NCBI GenBank assembly: GCA_021324355.1
Contig: JAJPJD010000044.1
Location: 43,904 to 107,903, forward strand
Direction of reading: 5' to 3'
Source of the DNA: Actinomycetota bacterium
Lineage (GTDB): Bacteria > Actinomycetota > Acidimicrobiia > Acidimicrobiales > RAAP-2
Length of the DNA: 64,000 nucleotides
Below the pieces are notes generated by a model. The model was not told where the DNA came from. It searched no databases and saw only the letters and a program-made list of their open reading frames with translations. Shown piece after piece: positions 8,703 to 16,551 of this stretch (position 1 is the stretch's first letter; every line of letters starts with the position of its first letter). Both the position numbers and the translations under genes were made by a program.

Positions 8703-10074
8703 CCCGGCCGCCCTGCTCGGCTCGCCTCCCCGCCGGGTGCACGTGGTCGGGGTGGGTGGGGCCGGCATGAGCGGCGTCGCCGAGCTCCTGACCGACCTCG
8801 GGCACCAGGTGAGCGGGAGCGACCTGCGGGCCACCCCGGCGACCGAGCGGCTCGGGCGCCGAGGGGTGGCGGTCAGGATCGGCCACGCCGCCGAGCACGT
8901 GGCCTCGGCCGAGGTGGTGACCGCCTCGCCGGCGGTCGGGTCCGACAACCCCGAGGTGCAAGAGGCCCGCCGGCGGGGCATCCCGGTGGCGACCCGGGCC
9001 GAGGTCCTGGCCTTCGTGGCCACCCTGCGGGCCACGGTGGCAGTCGCCGGGACCCACGGCAAGACCGCCACCGCGTCGATGCTGGCGGTGGTGCTGCGGG
9101 CGGCCGGCCTGCGGCCCTCGTTCCTGGTCGGGGCCGAGGTGGGCGGGCTCGGTGCCAACGGCCGGCTCGACGACGGCCGCTGGTTGGTGCTGGAGGCCGA
9201 CGAGAGCTACGGGGCGTTCGCGCTGGTCGCCCCGGCGGCCACCGTGCTCACCAGCGTCGAGCCGGACCACCTGGACCACTACCAGAGCCTCGAGCGGCTG
9301 CACGACGGCTTCGCTCGGCTGCTCGAAGCGACCAGCGGGGTCCGCCTGGCGTCGGCCGACGACCCGGGGGCAGCGGCCCTCGGCCGGGCGGCCGGGGCCC
9401 GCTTGGTGGGCGAGGCCGAGGACGCCGCCTACCGCCTCACCCGGGTGGCGCTGGGGGGGACCGCCAGCCGGTTCGTGCTCGCCGGCCCGGCCGGGGAGCT
9501 GGCGGTCACCTTGGGGGTCCCCGGTCGCCACAACGTGGCCAACGCCGCGCTGGGGGCGGCGCTGGCCTTGGAGCTGGGGGCGGACCCCGAGGCGGTGGCC
9601 GAGGGGCTGGCCAGCTTCGCCGGGGCCCCCCGCCGCTACCAGTGGCGGGGGGAGGCCGGCGGGGTGCGCTTCGTCGACGACTACGGCCACCTGCCGGGGG
9701 AGGTGGCCCCCACGCTGGCCACCGCCCGCCTGGCCGGCTGTGCCCGGGTGGTGGCGGTGTTCCAGCCCCACCGCTACACCCGCACCGCGGCGTTGGCCGG
9801 CGACTTCGCCCACGCCTTCGACGACGCCGACGTGGTGGTGGTGACCGACGTCTACCCGGCCGGGGAGCCGCCGATCCCGGGGGTCTCGGGCCGCCTGGTG
9901 GCCGACGCGGTGCGCGCCGCTCGGCCCGACCGACCGGTTCACTACGTGGCCAACCGGGCGGACCTGGTGGACCTGGTGGCCTCGGTGCTGGCCCCCGGGG
10001 ACCTGTGCGTGACCTTGTCGGCGGGCGACCTCACCACCCTGCCCGACGAGCTGGCGGCGGTGCTGGGCCCATGA
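8692..10074 (+). CDS. murC: UDP-MurNAc-L-alanine ligase MurC
   Basis: MurC attaches L-alanine to UDP-MurNAc, the first stem-peptide step. The protein has 460 residues, with an N-terminal Rossmann-type loop VGVGGAGMSG, the P-loop GTHGKTA at 120-126 and EADESYGAF for metal and nucleotide binding. Several usually strict positions differ: DDYGHLPGE at 329-337 in place of the common DDYGHHPTE, and LSAGDL in place of GAGD near the end. These may be lineage-specific. It is the only other Mur ligase in this cluster besides MurE. ATG 8692 overlaps murG; its stop overlaps murB (ATGA). Confidence 0.9.
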   Translation: MPADPAALLGSPPRRVHVVGVGGAGMSGVAELLTDLGHQVSGSDLRATPATERLGRRGVAVRIGHAAEHVASAEVVTASPAVGSDNPEVQEARRRGIPVATRAEVLAFVATLRATVAVAGTHGKTATASMLAVVLRAAGLRPSFLVGAEVGGLGANGRLDDGRWLVLEADESYGAFALVAPAATVLTSVEPDHLDHYQSLERLHDGFARLLEATSGVRLASADDPGAAALGRAAGARLVGEAEDAAYRLTRVALGGTASRFVLAGPAGELAVTLGVPGRHNVANAALGAALALELGADPEAVAEGLASFAGAPRRYQWRGEAGGVRFVDDYGHLPGEVAPTLATARLAGCARVVAVFQPHRYTRTAALAGDFAHAFDDADVVVVTDVYPAGEPPIPGVSGRLVADAVRAARPDRPVHYVANRADLVDLVASVLAPGDLCVTLSAGDLTTLPDELAAVLGP

Positions 10075-11033
10075 GCCACGCCGAGCGGCTCGAGACCCTG
10101 GCCCGGCTCCTCGGGCCGTTGGCCCGGCGCCGGGTCCCCCTGGGCCCGCTCACCACCTACCGGGTCGGCGGACCGGCCGCGCTGTTCGTCGAGGCTCGCA
10201 GCACCGACGACCTGCGCCGGGTCCGAGCGGCGCTGGCCGAGGCCCCGGTGCCGGTGCTGGTGGTGGGGCGGGGCTCCAACCTGCTGGTCGCCGACCGGGG
10301 GTTCGACGGCCTGGCGGTCAAGCTCAGCGCCGGCCGGTCGAGCGAGTTCGCCGGGGTCGAGATCGAGCCGTCCGGGCCCGGCGAGCTCACGGTGCGGGCC
10401 GGGGGCGCGGTGGGCCTGCCGGTGGTGGCCCGCCGAGCGGTCGAGGCCGGGGCGCTCGGTCTCGAGTGGGCGGTCGGGGTCCCCGGGTCGGTGGGCGGCG
10501 CGCTGGCGATGAACGCCGGCGGCCACGGCGCCGACGTCGCCGCCTGCCTCCGCCGCTACGGCTGGTTCGACCTGGCCGCCCAGGCCGAGGGGGAGGGCGA
10601 CCTCGATCGCCTGGCCCCCGCCTACCGGACCAGCTCGGTGAGGCCGACCGAGGTGGTGCTGTGGGCCGAGCTGGCGGCCCGGGCCGGGGACCCGGCGGCC
10701 GGCCGGGCTGCCCTGGGCGAGATCGTGCGGTGGCGCCGCGCCCACCAGCCGGGGGGGGCCAACGCCGGGTCGGTGTTCACCAACCCGCCCGAGGCGCCGG
10801 CCGGGGCCCTGGTGGAGCAGGCCGGGGCCAAGGGGCTCCGGCTCGGCACCGCGCAGGTGTCGACCAAGCACGCCAACTTCATCCAAGCCGACGAGGGGGG
10901 CTCGGCCGACGACGTCTGGCGGCTGATCGGTGCGGTCCGGGACCTGGTGGAGGCCCGCTGCGGGGTCCGGCTGTCGACCGAGGTCCGGCTGGTCGGCTTC
11001 GAGGCGGGACCGTCGACGAGGAGGGCGCCATGA
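10071..11033 (+). CDS. murB: UDP-N-acetylenolpyruvoylglucosamine reductase MurB
   Basis: MurB uses NADPH and FAD to reduce enolpyruvyl-UDP-GlcNAc to UDP-MurNAc. The 320-residue protein has the FAD-binding motif VVGRGSNLLVAD, then VGVPGSVGGALAMNAGG, the catalytic serine region NAGSVFTNP and the C-terminal glutamate in STEVRLVGF. This is the compact type II form found in Actinobacteria. It overlaps murC by ATGA and ftsQ by ATGA, so the whole mur-fts block is translationally chained. Confidence 0.95.
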   Translation: MSHAERLETLARLLGPLARRRVPLGPLTTYRVGGPAALFVEARSTDDLRRVRAALAEAPVPVLVVGRGSNLLVADRGFDGLAVKLSAGRSSEFAGVEIEPSGPGELTVRAGGAVGLPVVARRAVEAGALGLEWAVGVPGSVGGALAMNAGGHGADVAACLRRYGWFDLAAQAEGEGDLDRLAPAYRTSSVRPTEVVLWAELAARAGDPAAGRAALGEIVRWRRAHQPGGANAGSVFTNPPEAPAGALVEQAGAKGLRLGTAQVSTKHANFIQADEGGSADDVWRLIGAVRDLVEARCGVRLSTEVRLVGFEAGPSTRRAP

Positions 11034-11836
11034 GGAGCGGAGTCCTGGCCGAGGCGAAAGAGGCCCCCGGGCAGCGCTGGCAGGTCGCGATCGACCCCCG
11101 CGTGGCCGCCCGCCGCCGGGCGGTCGGCCGCCGCCGCCGCCGGTCTCGCCTGGTGGCGGCGGCGGTTGCGGCCGCGCTGAGCGTGCTGGCCGCGGTGGCC
11201 TGGCCGGTGCTGCACTCCGGGCTGTTCGCGGCCCGGGTGCTGACCGTGACCGGGGCCCACCACACCTCCGACCAGGCGGTGCTGACCGCCGCCGGGCTGG
11301 CCGGCCACCCGCCGCTGCTGGACGTCAACGCCGGGGCGGCCTCGGCCGCGATCGAGCGCCTGCCGTGGGTGCAGACCGCCCGGGTCGAGCTTCACTGGCC
11401 CGACGCGGTGCGGGTGGTGGTGCGCGAGCGGGTGCCGGTGGCCGAGGTGCCAGCCGGTGGGCGCTGGGCCGAGGTGGACCAAAGCGGGCGGGTGCTGGCC
11501 GAGGTGGCCACCGACCCGGGCCTGGTCCGCCTGGTCGGGGTGGCGGCCCCGGGGCGGCCGGGTTCGAGGATCACCGGGGCGACCGCGGCGCTGACGGTGG
11601 CGGCTGCGCTCCCCCCGGCGCTGCACCGGCTGGTCGCGGCAGTCGGCCAGGGGGCCGGGGGGGTCGACCTGGCGCTGACCGACGGGGTGGGGGTCCTGTT
11701 CGGCTCCAGCACCCAGCGGTCGGCCAAGTTCGAGGACGTGGCCTCGGTGGTGGCCGGGGCGAGCCCGCCGGCCGGGTCGGTGCTCGACGTGAGCGTGCCG
11801 GCGTTCCCGACCGTGACCCCGCCGGCGGCTGGCTGA
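11030..11836 (+). CDS. ftsQ: Cell division protein FtsQ
   Basis: FtsQ is a bitopic divisome scaffold that recruits FtsL/FtsB. The 268-residue product has a very Arg-rich cytoplasmic N-terminus (including RRRRRSR), one transmembrane segment (about 42-62), a POTRA domain (LTVTGAHHTSDQAVLTAAG) and the FtsQ-type second domain with WVQTARVELHWPDAVRVVV and RWAEVDQSGRVLAE. ATG 11030 overlaps the murB stop. It is the last gene before the 187-bp region that carries the ftsZ promoters. Confidence 0.92.
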   Translation: MRSGVLAEAKEAPGQRWQVAIDPRVAARRRAVGRRRRRSRLVAAAVAAALSVLAAVAWPVLHSGLFAARVLTVTGAHHTSDQAVLTAAGLAGHPPLLDVNAGAASAAIERLPWVQTARVELHWPDAVRVVVRERVPVAEVPAGGRWAEVDQSGRVLAEVATDPGLVRLVGVAAPGRPGSRITGATAALTVAAALPPALHRLVAAVGQGAGGVDLALTDGVGVLFGSSTQRSAKFEDVASVVAGASPPAGSVLDVSVPAFPTVTPPAAG

Positions 11837-11845
11837 GCACCATCG

Positions 11846-11874
11846 TTGACCTGGGCCGCCAGGTCGCCTAGCCT
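11846..11874 (+). promoter_or_regulatory. ftsZ promoter P1
   Basis: TTGACC (11846-11851) and TAGCCT (11869-11874) are separated by exactly 17 nt, a good match to a housekeeping promoter. It begins 9 bp after the ftsQ stop and points at ftsZ. ftsZ often has its own promoters in addition to read-through from the dcw cluster. Confidence 0.6.
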
Positions 11875-11907
11875 GGGTCGCTCCGGCAGTCGGGCCCGCT
11901 CCACCCT

Positions 11908-11926
11908 CGATCTCAGGTTGAGATCG
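11908..11926. promoter_or_regulatory. Operator-like palindrome upstream of ftsZ
   Basis: A perfect 8-bp inverted repeat with a 3-nt centre (CGATCTCA-GGT-TGAGATCG) lies between the two candidate ftsZ promoters. Its size and symmetry suit a dimeric DNA-binding protein. The binder is unknown. Confidence 0.5.
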
Positions 11927-11949
11927 CGCCCAGGGGGCAGGGGGTGAAG

Positions 11950-11955
11950 TATCCT
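11950..11955 (+). promoter_or_regulatory. ftsZ promoter P2 (-10 box)
   Basis: TATCCT is a good -10 hexamer 74 bp before ATG 12024. No -35 at normal spacing was seen (TTGAGA is 26 nt away, and it overlaps the palindrome). A transcript from here would have a leader of about 60 nt. Confidence 0.4.
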
Positions 11956-12023
11956 GGCCCTCCGACGAGGGGGTGCACACGCATGGTACGGAGCAGACGG
12001 GCCTTGCAGCGCCCCACAATCCC

Positions 12024-13130
12024 ATGACCCTCAGCCCACAGAGCAGCTACCTCGCCGTGATCAAGGTGGTGGGCGTCGGCGGCGGGGGGGTCAACGCGGT
12101 CAACCGGATGATCGACGCCGGGTTGCGCAACGTCGAGTTCATCGCGGCCAACACCGACGCCCAGGCCCTGCTCATGAGCGACGCCGACCTCAAACTGGAC
12201 ATCGGCCGCACGCTCACCCGGGGCCTGGGGGCCGGCAGCGACCCCGAGATCGGCCGCCAGGCGACCGAGGAGCACCGCAACGAGATCGAAGAGGCCCTGA
12301 ACGGCGCCGACATGGTGTTCATCACCGCCGGCGAGGGCGGCGGGACCGGGACCGGCGGGGCACCGGTGGTGGCCGAGGTGGCCAAGTCGTTGGGGGCGGT
12401 GACCATCGGGGTGGTCACCCGCCCGTTCACCTTCGAGGGCCGGACCCGGGCGATGCAGGCCGAGAAGGGGATCCAGGTCCTGAAGGAGAAGGTGGACACC
12501 CTGATCGTCATCCCCAACGACCGACTGCTCACGGTGTCCAACGAGAAGACCTCGATGGTCAACGCGTTCAAGATGGCCGACGAGGTGCTGCTCCAGGGGG
12601 TCCGGGGGATCACCGACCTCATCACGGTGCCCGGGCTGATCAACACCGACTTCGCCGACGTGAAGATGATCATGTCCAACGCCGGTACCGCGATCATGGG
12701 GATCGGCCACGCGAGCGGGGACGGCCGGGCGGTCACCGCGGCTCGGGCGGCGATCACCAGCCCGCTGCTCGAGGCGTCGATCGAGGGGGCCCGGGGGATC
12801 CTGCTCAACATAGTGGGCGGCAACGACCTCGGGCTGTTCGAAGTCAACGAGGCAGCCGAGATCATCCACTCGGTGGCTCACCCCGACGCCAACATCATCT
12901 TCGGCGCGGTCATCGACGAGAACATGGTCGACGAGGTCCAGGTGACCGTGATCGCCGCCGGCTTCGAGCGCTGGGAGGGGGTTGGCCGCGGCGGCAAGGC
13001 GGCCGACGCCGGGCCGAGCGTGGTCGGGGCCCGGGGCACCTCGACCCCGGTGGACATCTTCGCCGACGCCGAGGACGAGGACATCGAGATCGGCGACGAC
13101 GACTTCGACGTCCCCTCCTTCCTTCGCTGA
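12024..13130 (+). CDS. ftsZ: Cell division GTPase FtsZ
   Basis: FtsZ polymerises into the Z-ring that organises division. The 368-residue product has the tubulin signature GGGTGTGG at 105-112, the N-terminal nucleotide loop [15 protein letters not shown], and the conserved tail ending [10 protein letters not shown] that binds SepF and other partners. The tail is preceded by a very acidic stretch. ATG 12024 gives a normal start, but it has no clear Shine-Dalgarno; an in-frame GTG at 11973 would add 17 residues. It has its own promoter region after ftsQ. The stop overlaps the 5-prime end of the yggS frame. Confidence 0.97.
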   Translation: MTLSPQSSYLAVIKVVGVGGGGVNAVNRMIDAGLRNVEFIAANTDAQALLMSDADLKLDIGRTLTRGLGAGSDPEIGRQATEEHRNEIEEALNGADMVFITAGEGGGTGTGGAPVVAEVAKSLGAVTIGVVTRPFTFEGRTRAMQAEKGIQVLKEKVDTLIVIPNDRLLTVSNEKTSMVNAFKMADEVLLQGVRGITDLITVPGLINTDFADVKMIMSNAGTAIMGIGHASGDGRAVTAARAAITSPLLEASIEGARGILLNIVGGNDLGLFEVNEAAEIIHSVAHPDANIIFGAVIDENMVDEVQVTVIAAGFERWEGVGRGGKAADAGPSVVGARGTSTPVDIFADAEDEDIEIGDDDFDVPSFLR

Positions 13131-13170
13131 GCCGCCCGGGGCCGACCGGCGCCCGCCAACCGCGGCCGAG

Positions 13171-13809
13171 GTGGCGCGGCGGCTGGCGGCGGTGCGCGAC
13201 CGGATCGAGCGGGCTGGCGGGGACCCGGCGGCCGTGTCGGTGGTCGCGGTGACCAAGGGGTTCGGCCCTGAGGCGGTTCGGGCGGCGTGGGCCGCCGGGC
13301 TGACCCACGTGGGAGAGAACTACGCCGCCGAACTGCTGGCCAAGCGGGCGGCGCTGGCCGACGGGCCCCCCGGCGGGCGGTGGCACTACCTGGGGGCCAT
13401 CCAGACCAACAAGGTGGCTCGGCTGGCCCCGGCGGTCGACTGCTGGCAGAGCGTGTCCCGCCCGGTCGAGGGGGAGCGGATCGCCCGGGCCGCGCCGGGG
13501 GCCGAGGTGCTGGTCCAGGTGGCGTGCTCCGGCGACCCGACCCGGCCCGGCTGTGCCCCCGAGGCCGTGCCGGCCCTGGTCGGCACCCTGTGCACCCTGG
13601 GCCTGGCGGTGGTCGGCCTCATGGCGGTGGCGCCGCCCGAGCCCGAGGCGGCCCGGGCCGCCTTCCGCTGCGTGCGGGCGCTGGCCGACCGTCTGGGATT
13701 GGCGGTGCGTTCCATGGGCATGACCGAGGACCTGGAGCTGGCGGTGCGGGAGGGCTCGACCATGGTGCGGGTCGGCCGGGCGCTGTTCGGGGCCCGGCCG
13801 ACCCGCTGA
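13171..13809 (+). CDS. yggS: YggS/PLPBP-type pyridoxal phosphate homeostasis protein
   Basis: This PLP-binding protein has the alanine-racemase-like TIM-barrel fold and helps buffer free pyridoxal phosphate; its exact role in division clusters is unclear. The PLP lysine is in VAVTKGFGPEAV, followed by THVGENYAAELLAK and WHYLGAIQTNKV, and the phosphate-binding end SMGMTEDLELAV with GSTMVRVGRALFG, all typical. The start is uncertain: in this frame the first start codon outside ftsZ is GTG 13171, although homology seems to begin a little upstream. The pgeF (laccase-domain) gene that often sits between ftsZ and yggS is absent. Confidence 0.9.
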   Translation: MARRLAAVRDRIERAGGDPAAVSVVAVTKGFGPEAVRAAWAAGLTHVGENYAAELLAKRAALADGPPGGRWHYLGAIQTNKVARLAPAVDCWQSVSRPVEGERIARAAPGAEVLVQVACSGDPTRPGCAPEAVPALVGTLCTLGLAVVGLMAVAPPEPEAARAAFRCVRALADRLGLAVRSMGMTEDLELAVREGSTMVRVGRALFGARPTR

Positions 13810-13882
13810 GCCGGGCCCGGCCGGCGGTTCCGGCCGGCGGCCGGCCGGAGCGGTACGCTGTGAGCCAAGGAGGCGTGGAGCA

Positions 13883-14425
13883 GTGCCCTCGTTGCTGAAG
13901 AAGACAATGGTCTACCTGGGGCTGGTCGACGACGACTACGACGACTACGCCGACGACTACGAGGACCGGGGGTCCAAGGCGTTCACCCCCCTCGCCCGGG
14001 TCGACACCAAGAACCCCGAGGCCGACGAGTCCGACGTGCGCCCGGTGGTGGCCCAGTCGGGCCGGATCCGGGCCCTGCCCCGGGACAACGGGTCCAACGT
14101 CATCCCGACCGTCCGGCCCCAGCCGGTGCCGACGGCCCGGGCCGCCGGCGACAGCACCCCCAAGATCGTGGCCCCGGCTCGGTTCGGCGACGCCAAGGAG
14201 ATCGCCGACTGCCTGAAGGCCCACCGGCCGGTCATCGTCAACCTCCAGGTGGCCGAGCGGGACCTGCAGCGGCGGATGATCGACTTCTGTGCCGGGGTCT
14301 CCTACGCCCTCGGTGGCGAGATGGAGAAGGTGGCCGACCAGGTGTTCCTGCTCGCGCCGAGCAACGTGAAGGTGTCCGAGGAGGAGCGCCAGCGCCTGCA
14401 GGAGCGCAACTTCGGGCGCTACTAG
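13883..14425 (+). CDS. sepF: FtsZ anchor SepF
   Basis: SepF tethers FtsZ to the membrane and takes the place of FtsA in Actinobacteria. The 180-residue protein starts MPSLLKKTMVYLGL, the amphipathic membrane-binding helix, then a very acidic DDDYDDYADDYED linker, a disordered Pro/Ala stretch and the C-terminal SepF core (RPVIVNLQVAERDLQRRMID, FLLAPSNVKVS). GTG 13883 has a strong AAGGAGG at 13867-13873. A TACGCT -10 box at 13854-13859 would give a very short leader. It is the expected neighbour of ftsZ and yggT. Confidence 0.95.
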   Translation: MPSLLKKTMVYLGLVDDDYDDYADDYEDRGSKAFTPLARVDTKNPEADESDVRPVVAQSGRIRALPRDNGSNVIPTVRPQPVPTARAAGDSTPKIVAPARFGDAKEIADCLKAHRPVIVNLQVAERDLQRRMIDFCAGVSYALGGEMEKVADQVFLLAPSNVKVSEEERQRLQERNFGRY

Positions 14426-14428
14426 CGG

Positions 14429-14692
14429 GTGATCCGCTCCATCCTGGTCGGCCTGGTCGAGGCGTTCGTGGTGGTCCTCGTGGTCCGGGCCCTGCTGAGC
14501 TGGTTCCCCCACCGCCCCGGCTCGCCGACCGCGAGCATCGAGCGGGTGCTGGCCGGGCTGACCGAGCCGGTGCTGCGGCCGGTCCGTCGGATCCTCCCCC
14601 CGGTGCGCACCGGCGGGATGGCCATCGACCTCTCCTTCATCGCGGTGATCCTGGTCGCCCAGATCATCGTGATCCCGCTGCTGCGAGCCTGA
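14429..14692 (+). CDS. yggT: YggT family membrane protein
   Basis: An 87-residue two-helix membrane protein of the YggT/CCB3 family. The first helix ends in ALLSWFP and the second is near the C-terminus, separated by LTEPVLRPVRRILPPVRTGGM, the family signature. The function is not established, but the gene is consistently next to sepF in Gram-positive bacteria and has been linked to septum placement and osmotic tolerance. It starts at GTG 14429, three bases after sepF, and is surely co-transcribed with it. Confidence 0.9.
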   Translation: MIRSILVGLVEAFVVVLVVRALLSWFPHRPGSPTASIERVLAGLTEPVLRPVRRILPPVRTGGMAIDLSFIAVILVAQIIVIPLLRA

Positions 14693-14702
14693 CCGCGCAC
14701 GG

Positions 14703-15575
14703 TCAGCCGAGCTCGAGCTCCACCCAGTGGTGGTCGAGCCGGAAGCCGATGGCCCGGTAGACGCGAGCTGCGCGCTGGTTGTCCTGGTCGACCACCAGCA
14801 CGACCTCGGCTGCCCCGGCGCCGAGCGAGGCCGCGCTCAGGGCCGCGGTCACCGCTGAGGCGTAGCCGCGGCGGCGAGCGGCCGGCGGCGTGAAGACCGG
14901 GCCCAGCCGGACCACCCCGAACGCGGGGGCGCTGGCCGCCGCCAACGAGACCGGCAGGCCACCGTCCACCCACAGCCAGACCTGGCCGGCGAGGACTCGC
15001 CGGCGGGCGATGGTCGCCGAGTCCTCGACCGCCGGCCCTGGGTCTGCCTCCTGGCTGAACCACCGCAGCCAGTGGGCCACCAGGTCCACCTGGTCCTCCC
15101 GGGCCACCATGGCGGCTCCCGGGACGGTCTCGGGCGGCCGAAGCCGGCCGAGGCGCAGCAGGCTGCTGGCACGCCGCGGCACGGCCCGGGTCCCAGTGCG
15201 GGCGGCCCAGGTCTGGGCGAACGCCTCGGCCGCCGGGCGCGGGCCGATGACCCCGGAAAGCGAGTGGCCGGCCCCGGCCAGCGCGTCGGCGAGGGACGCC
15301 GCCGCCTGGTGGGGCATCCGGGAGAGCGCGAGGGGCCGCGGCGGGGTGTGGATGGCGACCCCGACCACCTGGCCGGCGCGGTCCTCGATCGTGGCCCACA
15401 GCTGGTGGGGCCGGGTCGACTCCTCGCCGGCCGCGATCCGACCGGCGGTCACCGCCTGGACGTTGGTGCTCACGGGGTCGGCCGTGAGGAAGCCGGCCGC
15501 CGCCGCCAGCCAACGGTCGGGGCCGGCGTGACGTTGGAGCTGCACCACCCGAGCCTGCCAGGGTGCGGGCGCCAC
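14703..15575 (-). CDS. GNAT family N-acetyltransferase
   Basis: This 290-residue protein lies on the opposite strand within the division region. Its C-terminal half (about 175-290) has the GNAT acetyl-CoA site in the form ARRRGYASAVTAALS, followed by VVLVVDQDNQRAARVYRAIGF, which is the last GNAT strand-helix. The N-terminal half resembles a degenerate second GNAT fold, as in two-domain actinobacterial acetyltransferases. The substrate cannot be predicted. It starts at GTG 15575, 49 bp from the divIVA start, so the two share a short divergent promoter region. It ends 10 bp from yggT, tail to tail. Confidence 0.8.
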   Translation of the reverse strand: MAPAPWQARVVQLQRHAGPDRWLAAAAGFLTADPVSTNVQAVTAGRIAAGEESTRPHQLWATIEDRAGQVVGVAIHTPPRPLALSRMPHQAAASLADALAGAGHSLSGVIGPRPAAEAFAQTWAARTGTRAVPRRASSLLRLGRLRPPETVPGAAMVAREDQVDLVAHWLRWFSQEADPGPAVEDSATIARRRVLAGQVWLWVDGGLPVSLAAASAPAFGVVRLGPVFTPPAARRRGYASAVTAALSAASLGAGAAEVVLVVDQDNQRAARVYRAIGFRLDHHWVELELG

Positions 15576-15609
15576 CGCGACGATCAGGCTTTCGGCAGGG
15601 GCGAAGGGT

Positions 15610-15615
15610 TAGAGT
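15610..15615 (+). promoter_or_regulatory. divIVA -10 box (leaderless start)
   Basis: TAGAGT lies 9 nt before ATG 15625 and only 3 nt before ATG 15619, with no Shine-Dalgarno. This favours ATG 15625 as the first transcribed codon. Confidence 0.5.
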
Positions 15616-15624
15616 GGCATGGCT

Positions 15625-16413
15625 ATGGACAGCGGCCAGCCTCCCCAGCAGTCCATCCTCGAGACCTTGCGGACGGTCGAGTTCCGGCTCGGCCTGAAGG
15701 GCTACAACGTCGACGAGGTCGACGAGTACTTGGAGAAGGCGGCGGTCGAGGCCGAGCGGCTGATCGAGCAACTCCGCCAGACCACCGAGCGGCTGCGCCA
15801 GGCGACCGAGCGCATCGCCCAGCTGGAGAGCGCCGGCCCGGCACCGGCCCCGGCAGAGCCGACGGCTGCGGTGCCGGCCGCAGTCTCCGACGACGCGCTC
15901 CAGCAGACGTTGCTCTTGGCCCAGCGGTTCGTCGAGCAGACCAAGCGGGAGAGCGAGGCCGAGGCGAGCCGCCGGGTCTCGGCAGCTGAAGAGCGAGCCC
16001 GCGCCCTGCTGGCGCGGGCCGAGGAGGAGGCTCGCCAGCTGATGACCGACTCCCAGCAGCGGCTGCGAGACGAGGTGTCCCGGCTGGAGACCATGCGGGC
16101 CCAGCTGGCGACCGACGTGGAGAACATGGCCCGACACCTCGAGTCCGAACGAGCCCGGCTCACCACCATGCTCTCCGAGGTCCTCAAGTGGATCGAGGAG
16201 AACGTCCAACCGGCCGAGTCGCTGATGGCGCTGCGGCCCCGGGCGGTCGAGGGTGGACGCCAGGCCGCGGGCCGGTTGGCGGCCGGGGAGCCGGCCCGCC
16301 AAGGCGGCCGGTCGGCCGAGCCCTTCGATGCCGAGGACCACGACACCGTGGCCCAGGTCCTCGACCTGCGGGGCTCCAACCCGGCCCCGGTGCCCCCCGA
16401 GCCACGCGGCTGA
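15625..16413 (+). CDS. divIVA: DivIVA-domain polar/septal scaffold protein
   Basis: DivIVA proteins bind curved membrane at poles and septa and direct growth in Actinobacteria. The 262-residue product has the N-terminal membrane-binding domain (FRLGLKGYNVDEVDEYLEKA), a first coiled coil to about residue 70, an Ala/Pro linker, and a long second coiled coil from about 95 to 195, followed by a disordered tail. The first ATG is at 15619, but the -10 box position suggests that ATG 15625 is used. Placement after sepF and yggT matches the usual order. It could be a Wag31 equivalent or a shorter DivIVA paralogue. Confidence 0.88.
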   Translation: MDSGQPPQQSILETLRTVEFRLGLKGYNVDEVDEYLEKAAVEAERLIEQLRQTTERLRQATERIAQLESAGPAPAPAEPTAAVPAAVSDDALQQTLLLAQRFVEQTKRESEAEASRRVSAAEERARALLARAEEEARQLMTDSQQRLRDEVSRLETMRAQLATDVENMARHLESERARLTTMLSEVLKWIEENVQPAESLMALRPRAVEGGRQAAGRLAAGEPARQGGRSAEPFDAEDHDTVAQVLDLRGSNPAPVPPEPRG

Positions 16414-16450
16414 CCGGCCCCGACAGGCACGCCTGGGTGGCCGGGAAGTT

Positions 16451-16479
16451 TTGAGCCCGGCCCAGCGTTCCAGTATCGT
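16451..16479 (+). promoter_or_regulatory. Promoter of the DksA-like gene
   Basis: TTGAGC (16451-16456) and TATCGT (16474-16479) are 17 nt apart, 73 bp before the start codon. The transcript would carry a leader of about 66 nt ending in AGGAGGAG. Confidence 0.6.
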
Positions 16480-16551
16480 CACCGCCCCCTGGTCGCCCGG
16501 TCGCCCGCCACCGGGTCCCGACGCCGGCCTCGGGCCGCAGAGGAGGAGCAC

